From Promethearchaeia archaeon (lineage in GTDB: Archaea; Asgardarchaeota; Lokiarchaeia; Sigyniarchaeales; SOKP01): DNA of 64,000 nucleotides. The stretch spans positions 1 to 64,000 of the forward strand of contig JAHQWP010000221.1 in the NCBI GenBank assembly GCA_029856235.1, given 5' to 3'. A program made the position numbers and the translations under genes. Positions 20,024 through 30,753 of this stretch are shown here, piece by piece. The notes beneath the pieces are model-generated. The model was not told the origin of the DNA, searched no databases, and saw only the letters and a program-made list of their open reading frames with translations. Position 1 is the first letter of the stretch, and each line of letters begins with the position of its first letter.

Positions 20024-20593
20024 ATGGAAAAAAATAAAGTTTTGATCGTTTATGGTACCCGATATGGAGCAACGAAAAGCACAGTCGAAGAAATCGCAAG
20101 GGTTCTTCAGGAAGAGGATTTCGTTGTTAAAATCGTCAATGTAAAAGAAGAAAAGGTCCGAAGCATCGCAGAATATGAACTAGTAATTATTGGAAGCGGA
20201 ATGAGAATGGAGAGATGGGTGAGTAAGGTGGAAGGATTTTTGAAAAAGTACAATGAAGACCTCAAGAAAAAGAAAGTAGCAATCTTCGTGTCTTCGGGAG
20301 GACTAGCACTCATGGTATATAAAGGAGAACTTGAAGAAATTGAGAGGGTAACAAAAAAATATCTTGAGGATAAAGCTTCTAAGTATGCCTTAAATCCAAT
20401 TTCAATGACGATGTTTGGTGGAGTATGGGATTATAATCAAATGTCTAAAATTTTTATAAAATTCCTTGAGGCTGAAAGGGAAAATTTCATCGCCGCGGGA
20501 TTTAAAGAGACAGAACCGGGAGTTTATGATACAAGAAACTGGGACGATATTCGAAATTGGACAAGAGAATTAGTTAAAAAAGTGCGGATGTAG
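20024..20593 (+). CDS. flavodoxin-domain protein (HemG-like)
   Basis: VLIVYGTRYGATKSTVEEIARVL FMN phosphate loop; GSGMRMERWVSKVEGFL; FGGVWDYNQM. Confidence 0.8.
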   Translation: MEKNKVLIVYGTRYGATKSTVEEIARVLQEEDFVVKIVNVKEEKVRSIAEYELVIIGSGMRMERWVSKVEGFLKKYNEDLKKKKVAIFVSSGGLALMVYKGELEEIERVTKKYLEDKASKYALNPISMTMFGGVWDYNQMSKIFIKFLEAERENFIAAGFKETEPGVYDTRNWDDIRNWTRELVKKVRM

Positions 20594-20666
20594 GTAAAAA
20601 TAATCTGTTTGATCCGAAATTTTTAAGATATTTCTGGTATTATATAAGATTATTCGAGGAATTATT

Positions 20667-23417
20667 ATGACAAGCGATTTAACTAAAATTTACGATCACC
20701 GCACAATTGAAAAGGAATTATACGAGTGGTGGGAGAAAGAGGGTTTCTTTGCACCTGAAAAGTCAAAAGAATTGGGAATTACCGATGAAAATTCTGAAAG
20801 ATTTTGCATTACAATTCCCCTACCAAATGTAACAGGACAACTCCATTCCGGTCATGCTTTAGTGATTTCACTCGAAGATTTGATGACCCGTTATGAGCGT
20901 ATGCGACAAAAAGAAACACTTTATATACCGGGTACCGATCATGCCGGGATTGCGACTCAAAGCGTCGTTGTTAGGGAATTACTAAAGCAGGGAATAAATC
21001 ATAAGGAGTTAGGACGAGAAAAATTCGTAGAAAAAGTTTGGGAATGGAAACATAAATACCACGCCCGAATTACTGAGCAATCAAAAAGTATGGGTATAAG
21101 TTGCGATTGGAGTCGAGAGTATTTCACATTAGACCCCAATTTATCAAAAGCCGTCCGGGAAGCCTTCTACAGATTATATCATAAAGGTTTAATATATCGA
21201 GGAGAATATATGGTTAATTGGTGCCCTGGAAGGTGCGTTACAGCAATCTCAGACTTAGAGACTGAGGCTATTGATGAACAAGGGCAATTATGGTATATCA
21301 AATATCCAATCATTACTAAAGACTGGAAGGGTCCCCAGCATTCTTGGGCAAGCGGTAAATGGGCTGAAGGTGCTACAGATTTTATTATTGTTGCTACGAC
21401 AAGACCTGAGACGCTTTTAGGTGATAGCGCTGTTGCTACGATTAAATCCCATCCCAAATATGCAAAATATATTGGTAAGCAAGCAATTATCCCTGCTGTT
21501 AGCCGATCCGTTCCAATAATTGCCGATCCATATGTCGATCCGGAATTTGGTACTGGAGCCTTAAAAATTACGCCTGCTCACGATCCTAATGATTTTGAAA
21601 TTGGAAAAAAGCATAATTTGGAATTCATAAACATTTTTAATGAGAACGCTCAGATCCTCCCTGGGTTTGTTGAGTCTTATACAGGTCTAGATCGATTTGA
21701 GTGTCGGAAAGCAATAATTAATGATCTTGAAAAGGAAGGTTTAATAACCGAAATTGAGCCATATGTTCACGCTGAACCGCACTGTCAACGATGTCATTCA
21801 ACCATTGAACCTCGCGTGTCTATTCAGTGGTTTGTGAAAACAAAGCCACTTGCTGGACCTGCAATGGAGAAAGTTCGGAACGGTCAGACAACCATAATTC
21901 CTGAAAGAGAAAAACTGCGTTTTTTTCAATGGATGGAAAACATACACGATTGGTGCATATCGCGTCAACTTTGGTGGGGCCACCGGATTCCCGTTTGGTA
22001 CTGTGATGATTGTGGCGAAGAAATTTGCCCCGAACCTGATGTGGAAGCGGTTTCAACTTGTCCTAAATGTAAAAGTTCTAAGGTTCGTCAGGATGAAGAT
22101 GTGTTAGATACTTGGTTCTCAAGTGGTTTATGGCCTTTTTCAACCTTAGGCTGGCCTAATACCAATCATCCAGATTATAAACGCTTCTATCCAACCGATA
22201 CTAGGGAAACGGGTTACGATATTCTTTTCTTTTGGGTTGCAAGAGAAATGATGCTGGGAATCGAACTTACAGGACAGGCACCATACCATACCGTTTATTT
22301 ACACGGTATGATTCGAGATGAAAAAGGACGAAAAATAAGTAAATCTATGGAAAATATTAATCAGTATGATCCTCTTGTAATTATTAAAGAATATGGTGCG
22401 GATTCCCTCCGGTATGTAAATATATCAAATAGTGTTCCAGGATTAGATACTAATTTAGATCCGAAAAATATTGAGGTTGCTCACAGATATTGCAATAAAA
22501 GTTGGCAAGCGTCTCGATATGTTTTAACCAACATTATGTCTGATGAGAAAGTTCCTAAAATGGATGAAATCGATTTGGACAAGCTAAAGTTTCCCGATAA
22601 ATGGATTCTATCAAGATTGAACTCAGTGATTAGAGATGTGCAATCCCACATGGATAATTATGATTACTTACGAATGACGAGAGAATTAAAATCGTTTTTT
22701 TGGAATGAATTTTGCGATTGGTATATTGAAATGAGTAAAATTTTTCTATACGATGAAAGTTATTCTGATAAACATGTTCAAAAAGCGATCCTCCTCCATG
22801 TACTAGAAACGTTCTATAAATTATTACATCCTGTTATGCCATTCATCACTGAAAAATTATGGCAAACTCTTCCAGACAACCTTAAAACTACACCCACAAT
22901 AATGTATGCTCCTTGGCCGATAGCACAAGAATCATTCATTGATCAAACTATAGAAGATAGTTTTATTCTCATGGCTGATTTTGTGAGGGAAGTAAGAAGT
23001 GTGAAACACGATTTTGGAATTCCGTTAAAAACACTTGTGCCATTACTCATAGAAACAGATACTAATCGAGAATTGTTTGAATTGTGTCGGAACGAGTTAG
23101 TTAAAATGGCATTTATTGACGAAGACAAATTCATTATAGATAAAAAAGTCGAGCCCCCTCACCCATCAGCCAGCATAGTGCTTAGTGGAATACCCGCGTT
23201 TGTTCCCTTGCCCAGCACGATCGATATAGAAAAAGAAAAAGCAAGAATCAAAACTGGGTTAGAGAAATCTAAAAAGGAAGCTAATAAAATCGAGAAAAAA
23301 CTCCAAAGTCAATTTTCTGAGCGAGCTCCAAAAGAATTAGTTGCTAAAGAACGGCAAAACCTTGAAGAATTAAAGATTAAAATTAAACAACTTGATGCTC
23401 AATTAAAGCTACTCTAA
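20667..23417 (+). CDS. valS: valyl-tRNA synthetase
   Basis: PLPNVTGQLHSGHAL (HIGH-type), GTDHAGIATQSVV, GRKISKSMENI (KMSKS-type), C-terminal coiled coil. Confidence 0.97.
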   Translation: MTSDLTKIYDHRTIEKELYEWWEKEGFFAPEKSKELGITDENSERFCITIPLPNVTGQLHSGHALVISLEDLMTRYERMRQKETLYIPGTDHAGIATQSVVVRELLKQGINHKELGREKFVEKVWEWKHKYHARITEQSKSMGISCDWSREYFTLDPNLSKAVREAFYRLYHKGLIYRGEYMVNWCPGRCVTAISDLETEAIDEQGQLWYIKYPIITKDWKGPQHSWASGKWAEGATDFIIVATTRPETLLGDSAVATIKSHPKYAKYIGKQAIIPAVSRSVPIIADPYVDPEFGTGALKITPAHDPNDFEIGKKHNLEFINIFNENAQILPGFVESYTGLDRFECRKAIINDLEKEGLITEIEPYVHAEPHCQRCHSTIEPRVSIQWFVKTKPLAGPAMEKVRNGQTTIIPEREKLRFFQWMENIHDWCISRQLWWGHRIPVWYCDDCGEEICPEPDVEAVSTCPKCKSSKVRQDEDVLDTWFSSGLWPFSTLGWPNTNHPDYKRFYPTDTRETGYDILFFWVAREMMLGIELTGQAPYHTVYLHGMIRDEKGRKISKSMENINQYDPLVIIKEYGADSLRYVNISNSVPGLDTNLDPKNIEVAHRYCNKSWQASRYVLTNIMSDEKVPKMDEIDLDKLKFPDKWILSRLNSVIRDVQSHMDNYDYLRMTRELKSFFWNEFCDWYIEMSKIFLYDESYSDKHVQKAILLHVLETFYKLLHPVMPFITEKLWQTLPDNLKTTPTIMYAPWPIAQESFIDQTIEDSFILMADFVREVRSVKHDFGIPLKTLVPLLIETDTNRELFELCRNELVKMAFIDEDKFIIDKKVEPPHPSASIVLSGIPAFVPLPSTIDIEKEKARIKTGLEKSKKEANKIEKKLQSQFSERAPKELVAKERQNLEELKIKIKQLDAQLKLL

Positions 23418-23422
23418 AACCT

Positions 23423-24328
23423 CTAATAGAAGGGTTGATCTTCAACCTTAGGTATATTTATCTGAGGAGCATTTTTTCTTATATATTCGATAGATTCTAT
23501 CGTTTCATCCTTCGTCAACTCGAAAACAACAGGACCATTAAAATTCTTCTGGTATATCAGATTTAAAAATTCGGGAGGAAAATTTTTTCCAGTTCCTAAC
23601 GCGCTATGATCAGAGAATAAACTCTTATCGTCGTAATCTTGAAGGTGTATTTCAGCTGTTTTATCCAAATATTTTTTAGTAACTTCGAGGAGATCGTGAT
23701 TTCCTGAGAAGCCACCAAGAAAGTGTGCCGTGTCTATACAAAGCTTTGTCCTCAACTTTTTTATAATTTTTAATGTTGCTTCAAAAGGAAACTCAATATT
23801 TTCTATTGCGATTTTACTTCTATTTATACTTGTTTCTTCTATAAATCTTTCAATACTCTGTATAGCATTATTGCTGAATAACTCCGCCGTAATTGCTTGA
23901 ATCTGAGGATTTTCAATAAAATTAATGACGCTTGCGACTGTTTCGCCGGTGGGATGCAAAATAAAGACATCGACATCATCTTCAAGTTCTATAATAGAAT
24001 TATAAGCATGAATTATAGCATTAACGCTTCCTTCGCGTATGAATTCATTTGGACCTCCAAGATCTAGGCTCAAGAAAGGAAGATGAGCCGAATAAGTTAT
24101 GTCATATTCATTTTTAATGTCTTGTAATATTCTAATTTGATGATTATTCATTGGAATCGGAAAAACTTGGAACAAATCCAACTCAATTTCAAAATGTTGA
24201 TAACCAGATTTGGCAGCTCTCTTAACCAAGTCAGAAAATTGAAATTCTGATATTCCTTCCAACCCTTTTTTGGCAAGGATACCATCAATTAATAGATCAT
24301 AAGTCATAGGTGAAATTCCAAATCTCAT
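23423..24328 (-). CDS. sugar phosphate isomerase/epimerase-like TIM barrel (AP endonuclease 2 superfamily)
   Basis: LCIDTAHFLGG, AEIHLQDYDDKSLFSDHSALGTG: metal-binding His/Asp/Glu pattern. Confidence 0.75.
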   Translation of the reverse strand: MRFGISPMTYDLLIDGILAKKGLEGISEFQFSDLVKRAAKSGYQHFEIELDLFQVFPIPMNNHQIRILQDIKNEYDITYSAHLPFLSLDLGGPNEFIREGSVNAIIHAYNSIIELEDDVDVFILHPTGETVASVINFIENPQIQAITAELFSNNAIQSIERFIEETSINRSKIAIENIEFPFEATLKIIKKLRTKLCIDTAHFLGGFSGNHDLLEVTKKYLDKTAEIHLQDYDDKSLFSDHSALGTGKNFPPEFLNLIYQKNFNGPVVFELTKDETIESIEYIRKNAPQINIPKVEDQPFY

Positions 24329-24435
24329 ACGATATAGTCAACAATTTTCTACAATTTTATATAAATTGTTAAAAGGGGCTTAATTTTTAAATTTTAATTT
24401 CTTTTTACATTACTATAATAATAGGAACATTTATC

Positions 24436-25611
24436 ATGACTTTATCAAAAAGAGAAAGAGTGATTAGGACTTTAGAACTCGACGATAATATTGATATGCT
24501 CCCCGTCCATTATCTGGGTTTTGAATTTAGTGCTAGTTCTTATCAAAGATTTCTAAAAACTGATGAATACAACAAAAATAAAATGTTCATAGAGAATGAT
24601 TTCTCTAGGGTAAAATATTGTTGGGCAGGAGATATTACTGAATTACGATTCTGGAATGTTGATTGCCATTCAATGGATCCATGGGGCCCCAAAAAATACA
24701 AAGAACCCACAAAACGTGCACCTCCAGAATATCCAGAGTGCATGATCAGTGCGATGGACGGAAGAATATGGAAAATGGTTAAGCAAGTTGATACGGGTTT
24801 AGCTTATCTGTGGTACGTAGATGGACATTTTCGAACTCCGGAAATAGTGCATCATTATTGGGATAAATATGGAAAACCATCAGAGCTGGTCAATGATAAG
24901 CTTAACTATACACCCCAAATTTGGGATGGATATGTGGATTCTCTAAAAAAGTATTTATATCCGATGGCGTTCGTACCTATCGCAATTCATGAATCGTTAT
25001 TTGAAGGGATGACAATGAGTCGTGTAGCCTATTATATGCGAAAGAATCCCCAATTTATCCATGAGGTTCTCAACGAGTATACTAAATTAAACATAGAAGT
25101 TATTAAGCGCGTTCATGAAGCTGGTGTAGATATTATTTTCTATTCAGACGATTTAGGTTATAAAGGACGGTCGATATTATCAATTGAGCAGTTTAAAAAG
25201 TTTATTCTTCCCTGTTATAAAAAATTGTATAACGCTTGTAAGCAACGAGGAATGTTTATCGTTCAGCACTCTTGTGGATATGTTGATAAAAACTTACCTC
25301 ATATGGCAGAAGCAGGACTTAATTGTATTCAAGCACTTGAACCTGCTGCAGGTGTTGATTTAACTTACTTGAAGCAAACTCTTGGCGATAGATTAAGTTT
25401 CATGGGAGGAATAGATTCAAGTCGGATTCTTAACTTTGGATCGCCTAAGGATATAGTAGAGGAGGTAAAACGTTGCGTAAAAGCAGCAGGTAATAACGGT
25501 GGTTATTTTGTAGGTCCATCCCACAATATCTTGACTACTCCTATGGAAAACCTCAAGGTGTTAAGAGATGCAATTGAAAAATATCGAAAATATCCTTTAA
25601 ATTTAAATTAG
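24436..25611 (+). CDS. URO-D-family / MtaA-like protein, paralog of 17465-18625
   Basis: MTLSKRERVIRTLELD, VQHSCGYVDKNLPHMAEAGLNCIQALEPAAGVDLTYLKQTLGDRLSFMGG. Confidence 0.82.
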   Translation: MTLSKRERVIRTLELDDNIDMLPVHYLGFEFSASSYQRFLKTDEYNKNKMFIENDFSRVKYCWAGDITELRFWNVDCHSMDPWGPKKYKEPTKRAPPEYPECMISAMDGRIWKMVKQVDTGLAYLWYVDGHFRTPEIVHHYWDKYGKPSELVNDKLNYTPQIWDGYVDSLKKYLYPMAFVPIAIHESLFEGMTMSRVAYYMRKNPQFIHEVLNEYTKLNIEVIKRVHEAGVDIIFYSDDLGYKGRSILSIEQFKKFILPCYKKLYNACKQRGMFIVQHSCGYVDKNLPHMAEAGLNCIQALEPAAGVDLTYLKQTLGDRLSFMGGIDSSRILNFGSPKDIVEEVKRCVKAAGNNGGYFVGPSHNILTTPMENLKVLRDAIEKYRKYPLNLN

Positions 25612-25637
25612 AAATTGCCTTCAAATGAGAATATAAG

Positions 25638-27773
25638 CTATTTTTGGAGAATTGCGATTATCGGTGATAATGGAGGAATTTCAACCTCAAATTGAGAAAT
25701 ACTTTCTGATTTTATGTTTAATTTTCCACTCGATATCTTCTGATTTAATCCGCTATAGATGACTACACTACTAACTTCCAATCCATATTTCATAAGGTCG
25801 ATTTGAACATCCAATTTCTGGACTCGACTACTTAAATTATAAGCTGTAATTACTCCAGATTTATCAATTTCACTCACATGAAGATGAATGTTGTAATCAA
25901 TGCCGTAAAATTTACCTCGAGTAAAGAAGGACTTATTTTGTTTATAAAGTATCATCGCATCCTTTAAGGTTTTGTATTTTGGACTATCTCTATCTTTTAA
26001 ACCACCAATTCCTAAATGTCTAGCAAGAGAAGCGTACCACCAGAATTGTAGCATGTTTTCATTATCGCTATTTTCATTAATATGTAAATATAAGGGAATT
26101 GAATAAGCTAAATTGTATTCAAAAAGCTGTGTTGCCCTCCCAGACAATAAATCATGCATTGAATTCCACATGCATTCAAAGCCCCAATTTTCATCAAAAC
26201 TATGTGGAAGGTTGTGTTGGTAATATAACGGATGCCGTGGTATTACTCCTCTGGTGTGAGCTTCTATAAGAATATGGGGAAACTTTTTCTTTACATTTTG
26301 GATGACTTTGAAAATGTTTTCAGCATGTGTATTTCTTAGCATTGGAACCTCATGCCCGTGATCCTTACTGAAACAACCGATATTATCCACCATAAATGTT
26401 GCTAAATCAGTAAAGTCAAACATGAAAAAGTCTATTCCCTCCTTTGCGAGCTCTAACACCCTACGAGTTTTTTCCTCAACCCAATGATTATTAGCACATA
26501 AACTAAATAGATTTATATAGGGATCTGCTACAACTTTTATTCCCGTTTTGCTTCTTAAGTAAAATTCGTCGGGTCCGTCCTCTCCCTCAAAATTCATCAT
26601 AAGATGCAACGCTAATTTTAATCCGTATTTCTCATGGATATTTTGTGAGAACTTCTTTAAAGACCCAAATCTCTCCTTGTTCCAAATGGAAGAACCTAAA
26701 GCTATATTCCACCCCGGATCTAAATACAAGCATTCAGCCCCAATATCTCGAGCTATTTCGGCCTCTTCATATAATTGTTCTAAAGTATAAGCTTCAAATT
26801 CAACATCCTTTACAAAAAACCCAGTCTTCTCGGATACCCATCCTAAGTTGTACAATTCATTCCAATGAACGGGAGGATCGTAATCGGGCTTAAATTTATG
26901 CCCATGCTCCTCCAGATGACTTCTATAAAGATAATATCCCTCTTTATAATCTCCTTGGTATATAGCATACCTGGTAACACCAAATGAGTAGCTAGTTTCT
27001 GGGCTTAAGCTTGTAGCTAGCTCCGGATTGCCCTCATATAAGGAAACTCCTCCGAACACGATATCAACATTCTCAGCACCTCTTCCAGGTAATGTGGTTG
27101 GAAGTCTATGAAATCGAGAATATTCCATTTGAGACGGATTGTATTTGCATGTGAGTAATCCACCTTCTTCATTACCCCACAACCACCCTTCAGCACAAAA
27201 TCCGGGCATATCTGCTTCCATTTCAACCCAAGCTCGAAACAAGATATCATTAGCACTAAAATTCTCTTTTCTTCGATCATCTCCATACCCAAAATATCTT
27301 CGAGTTGGAATGGCTGTTAAAGTATATTCGTCTAAGTGGTCAATCCATCCAGAGTATTGCTTGAAAAAAGCTTTCTTAAATCCTAAATTGATCAATCCTA
27401 TTCTGACTTTTTTACTTCCACGATTATTCAATGTGATCTTTTCATCTAACCACGGGCTTCCTTTTTCAAGAAAGAATTCGTGAGTAATAACAATATTAGT
27501 TTCTTCAAATTTTCCTTCGATAATTAATCTTTCCTTGCCTTCTTTTCGGATTTCTCTTGAAGACAACTTTTTGGCTTTATATTCTGATCCTAAGTGAAGT
27601 AGATAAGCGTAACGAGATCCTTTTTTACTAGACGTTAAAATTCTATAATGGTATTCTTCGTCAGCATAAACTGTATTATCAATTTTGCTATAAAGGATAT
27701 AGCAAAATCCTCGATCACCCCTATTTTGAACTTTTAACTCCCAATTTTGGTTTTCTAAAGTATAATCCGTCAT
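25638..27773 (-). CDS. alpha-galactosidase-like glycoside hydrolase (GH36/clan D)
   Basis: N-terminal beta-sandwich, then ECLYLDPGWN...KLALHLMMNFEG...GIDFFMFDFTDLATFM...SFDENWGFECMWNS; melibiase-like barrel. Confidence 0.65.
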   Translation of the reverse strand: MTDYTLENQNWELKVQNRGDRGFCYILYSKIDNTVYADEEYHYRILTSSKKGSRYAYLLHLGSEYKAKKLSSREIRKEGKERLIIEGKFEETNIVITHEFFLEKGSPWLDEKITLNNRGSKKVRIGLINLGFKKAFFKQYSGWIDHLDEYTLTAIPTRRYFGYGDDRRKENFSANDILFRAWVEMEADMPGFCAEGWLWGNEEGGLLTCKYNPSQMEYSRFHRLPTTLPGRGAENVDIVFGGVSLYEGNPELATSLSPETSYSFGVTRYAIYQGDYKEGYYLYRSHLEEHGHKFKPDYDPPVHWNELYNLGWVSEKTGFFVKDVEFEAYTLEQLYEEAEIARDIGAECLYLDPGWNIALGSSIWNKERFGSLKKFSQNIHEKYGLKLALHLMMNFEGEDGPDEFYLRSKTGIKVVADPYINLFSLCANNHWVEEKTRRVLELAKEGIDFFMFDFTDLATFMVDNIGCFSKDHGHEVPMLRNTHAENIFKVIQNVKKKFPHILIEAHTRGVIPRHPLYYQHNLPHSFDENWGFECMWNSMHDLLSGRATQLFEYNLAYSIPLYLHINENSDNENMLQFWWYASLARHLGIGGLKDRDSPKYKTLKDAMILYKQNKSFFTRGKFYGIDYNIHLHVSEIDKSGVITAYNLSSRVQKLDVQIDLMKYGLEVSSVVIYSGLNQKISSGKLNIKSESISQFEVEIPPLSPIIAILQK

Positions 27774-27840
27774 TTCTTTACTTAAATTTAGCTATAATTT
27801 ATTGAAAGGTTTATTGATTCTTAGAATTATTCATACTTAG

Positions 27841-27856
27841 TACCATTTAAATGGTA
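27841..27856. promoter_or_regulatory. 16-bp perfect palindrome, candidate operator
   Basis: TACCATTTAAATGGTA in the divergent intergenic region between the GH36-like gene (-) and the GPH symporter (+). Confidence 0.4.
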
Positions 27857-28012
27857 ATGTTGTGTCAAGTTTGAACTTATTGTGTATCTTGTCATTTTTA
27901 GTATAACTATCCGCATAAAAGGGAAATCTTTAAAAAAAGAAAAGTTGATTAGTATTAATCAAAATTTTTTATAAAAAATTAACAAATAAAATTATCTAAA
28001 TATTAAAAATAT

Positions 28013-29467
28013 GTGATTTTTATGGTTGAAAATGAAGAAAGTACTTCAAGACATTCTTTTTTTACTTTTCTATCTTTTGGTACGTACAATATCCTATGGA
28101 CAATTCCAACAGCAACAATGAACCTTTTCATGTTTTTTTTCTATCATACAGTTGTGGGTCTTGAGGCAGTTTGGATATTGACTGTCGTTGCTATAAACAC
28201 AATATGGGCAGGTCTTAACGATCCTTTAATAGGGTGGCTAACCGATCGAAATTTTAAGTGGACAAGAAAATGGGGTCGACGCTTTCCGTGGATAGCAATC
28301 GCTTTTCTTCCGGAAGCATTGTCTCTAATCATGATATTTTCTCCTCCAGATCTACCAAGGAATGCCGAGAATATACTAATAGATCCTTTGCCAGTGATGC
28401 TTTGGCTTTTACTCTCTCTGTTCGTGTTTGATTTATTTGCTACGCTTGTTGATGTCCATACAGCTATACTTCGTACAGATAAATTTCGAACGGAAGCAGA
28501 AAGAAGGAAAGGTGCAGGATCTTGGGGTTTCTTTGACATGATCGCACAAGTCCTTGGAATGATGATTCCACCGCTTCTATTGTTTTTTGGAGCCACAATT
28601 TTATCATACGCCGTTATGGCAGCAATTATTGCTTTAATAGCGATAATCTTTGGCTTAATGTTCGTTTTGAAGGGTGCTCGGGAGGATAAGATCATTATTG
28701 ATCGATATTATTCTAGAGATTATGAACGACTGCACGTACTTAAAGGTGTATGGCTAGCTATTAAACAGAAAAGTTTTCTGTCTCTCTTTATTCATTACGT
28801 TCTATGGCTCTCGGCTACTGCCTCGATAATGACTGGAATGATAGCATACTTAGTAACATTTATTTTCAAATCTAATGATCCGGATGCAATGATCCCATTT
28901 CTCGCACTTTTTCTCTTGGGATCATTAATTTCTATTCCAGTTTGGCTCAAAATTCTTAAGAAAATGAATAACAATAAAAAAACCTACATTATCGGAAGCC
29001 TATTATTAGTTGCCCTTACAATGCCAACGACCTTTTTCCAAGGAGATATTATGTTAATGATTATCCTGTTTCTTGTTGGTTTCAGCAATGGATGCGTATG
29101 GACTATTGGAATGCCTGTATTATATTCGAACGCACAAGATGATTTTGTTGTGCGAACTGGGAAGAACCAGAAAGGTATTATGGTTGGTACTTGGGCGGTA
29201 ATAGGACTCGCTACAGCCTTTATTGACGAAGCATTAATAACATTGGTATTTTTTATCACCGGATTTAATGCAGGACTAGAAGATTATACAGCTTTAGTTA
29301 ATTCTGGTGCAAATGTAGAACTTGTCCAATGGGGAATTCGTTTCCTTCTAGGAGTTATCCCTGCGTTGCTCATCTTAACGGGTACTTTGCTCTTTTGGAA
29401 ATTTTATCCACTTACACAAGAGAAAGTTCTTGAAAACAAAGCCAAGCTACTTGAACTTGGTTTTTAA
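28013..29467 (+). CDS. GPH-family MFS symporter
   Basis: AINTIWAGLNDPLIGWLTDRNFKWTRKWGRRFPWIAIAFLP loop motif; 12-TM profile. Confidence 0.85.
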   Translation: MIFMVENEESTSRHSFFTFLSFGTYNILWTIPTATMNLFMFFFYHTVVGLEAVWILTVVAINTIWAGLNDPLIGWLTDRNFKWTRKWGRRFPWIAIAFLPEALSLIMIFSPPDLPRNAENILIDPLPVMLWLLLSLFVFDLFATLVDVHTAILRTDKFRTEAERRKGAGSWGFFDMIAQVLGMMIPPLLLFFGATILSYAVMAAIIALIAIIFGLMFVLKGAREDKIIIDRYYSRDYERLHVLKGVWLAIKQKSFLSLFIHYVLWLSATASIMTGMIAYLVTFIFKSNDPDAMIPFLALFLLGSLISIPVWLKILKKMNNNKKTYIIGSLLLVALTMPTTFFQGDIMLMIILFLVGFSNGCVWTIGMPVLYSNAQDDFVVRTGKNQKGIMVGTWAVIGLATAFIDEALITLVFFITGFNAGLEDYTALVNSGANVELVQWGIRFLLGVIPALLILTGTLLFWKFYPLTQEKVLENKAKLLELGF

Positions 29468-29519
29468 ACTATTTTTTTTATTTTGTATTTTTATTAGATT
29501 TAGTTTTCAAAATCCCATT

Positions 29520-30653
29520 TCATAACTTTAATGGGTATTCCCCGTATTTCTTTGTCGCAGAGATCATCGTTAAGACATTTTCACGTTTGCATGAATTGGT
29601 AATGTCCGTACAAGCACTTAGCATATATCCCCCACCTTTACCGGCATCACTAATACATTTTTTAACTGCTTTTACCACATCATCCTTAGTACCGTAAGGC
29701 AATAATTGTGAAACATCAATATTCCCGATTAAGCATAGCTTATCTCCATATACTTCCTTCAAATGCTTTAAGTTCATACCTGCCATGGGTTCTAAGGATT
29801 CAACAGCATTAAAGCCTGCTTCAATCAGCCCTTCAAAATATGGTTCAGTAAACCCATCTGAGTGGAAGCACACGTATTTACCCGCTTTTTTTAAAATCTG
29901 GACCGCCTGCTTATACGCGGGAATGATAAGTTCTCGATGGTATTTGGGGTTTATCATAGTAGTATTTTTTAGGGCAGTATCATCACATATGAAGAAAACA
30001 TCGAAATCCGTTTCTGCGTTTAATTTTGCTGCTGCAATTAATTTTTTAGCTCGTAGATCAATGAAACGCTTAATTTTACTTCTGTTTTTCCTTATCAATT
30101 TTATTAATAATCCTAAACCTAAACCTTGCCAAAGAGGCTCTAAAATTGGTTCAAGATGACAACATGGTACAAACTCATCGGTAGGAAATTTGCTTAATCT
30201 TTTGTTAATGTGTCTTGCAAAATCTGGAGCTTCTTCCCATTCTATAGCGAAATAAGTATCGTGAAAATAATCTGCTTTTTCTTCAGTATCAATGTAATTT
30301 TTCAGATAATAAGCTACTCCCATATCATCTTTATCTTGCTTTAAGAAAATTCTGCCATTAAAATCAATATATTTATCGTTATCTGCTAATTTCGGTAAAG
30401 GATGTTCTTGCATGTGCTTCTGGGGAATGAAGCTTGGAAACGAGTCGAAACCCCACGACATATCAAAACCAAGTTTATATTCTAAATTAAAATTTCTATA
30501 TGACAGCTTGTATTTCCTCTCCTTTGTATAAGAATCTCCCCAATAATTTAGGAGTTCTCGTTCAAATCCCGGCATAAGAATTTGACAAAATAGTGGTACG
30601 CGGTCCGGTTCTTCGTGATTTAATGCTTTTATTACTCTTTTACGAGCGCTCAT
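29520..30653 (-). CDS. URO-D-family protein (H-x-D variant)
   Basis: MSARKRVIKALNHEEPDRVPLF N-terminus; CFHSDGFTEPYFEGLIEAGFNAVESLEPMAGMNLKHLKEVYGDKLCLIGNID. Confidence 0.82.
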   Translation of the reverse strand: MSARKRVIKALNHEEPDRVPLFCQILMPGFERELLNYWGDSYTKERKYKLSYRNFNLEYKLGFDMSWGFDSFPSFIPQKHMQEHPLPKLADNDKYIDFNGRIFLKQDKDDMGVAYYLKNYIDTEEKADYFHDTYFAIEWEEAPDFARHINKRLSKFPTDEFVPCCHLEPILEPLWQGLGLGLLIKLIRKNRSKIKRFIDLRAKKLIAAAKLNAETDFDVFFICDDTALKNTTMINPKYHRELIIPAYKQAVQILKKAGKYVCFHSDGFTEPYFEGLIEAGFNAVESLEPMAGMNLKHLKEVYGDKLCLIGNIDVSQLLPYGTKDDVVKAVKKCISDAGKGGGYMLSACTDITNSCKRENVLTMISATKKYGEYPLKL

Positions 30654-30753
30654 ATTTTATAACTCCCAATAATTCAAAAATGGTGTAGATGATAAAAAAC
30701 CAAAATTTTATCCCTAAATTAAATTTATCAATCTTCTAAATCTATTAAATTAC

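Noticed and set aside
27139-27483. 114-aa plus-strand ORF
   Set aside because: Antisense to the GH36-like gene.
28144-28695. 183-aa minus-strand ORF
   Set aside because: Antisense to the clearly coding GPH symporter at 28013-29467; low-complexity translation with no family signal.
29785-30159. 124-aa plus-strand ORF
   Set aside because: Antisense shadow of the URO-D gene at 29520-30653.
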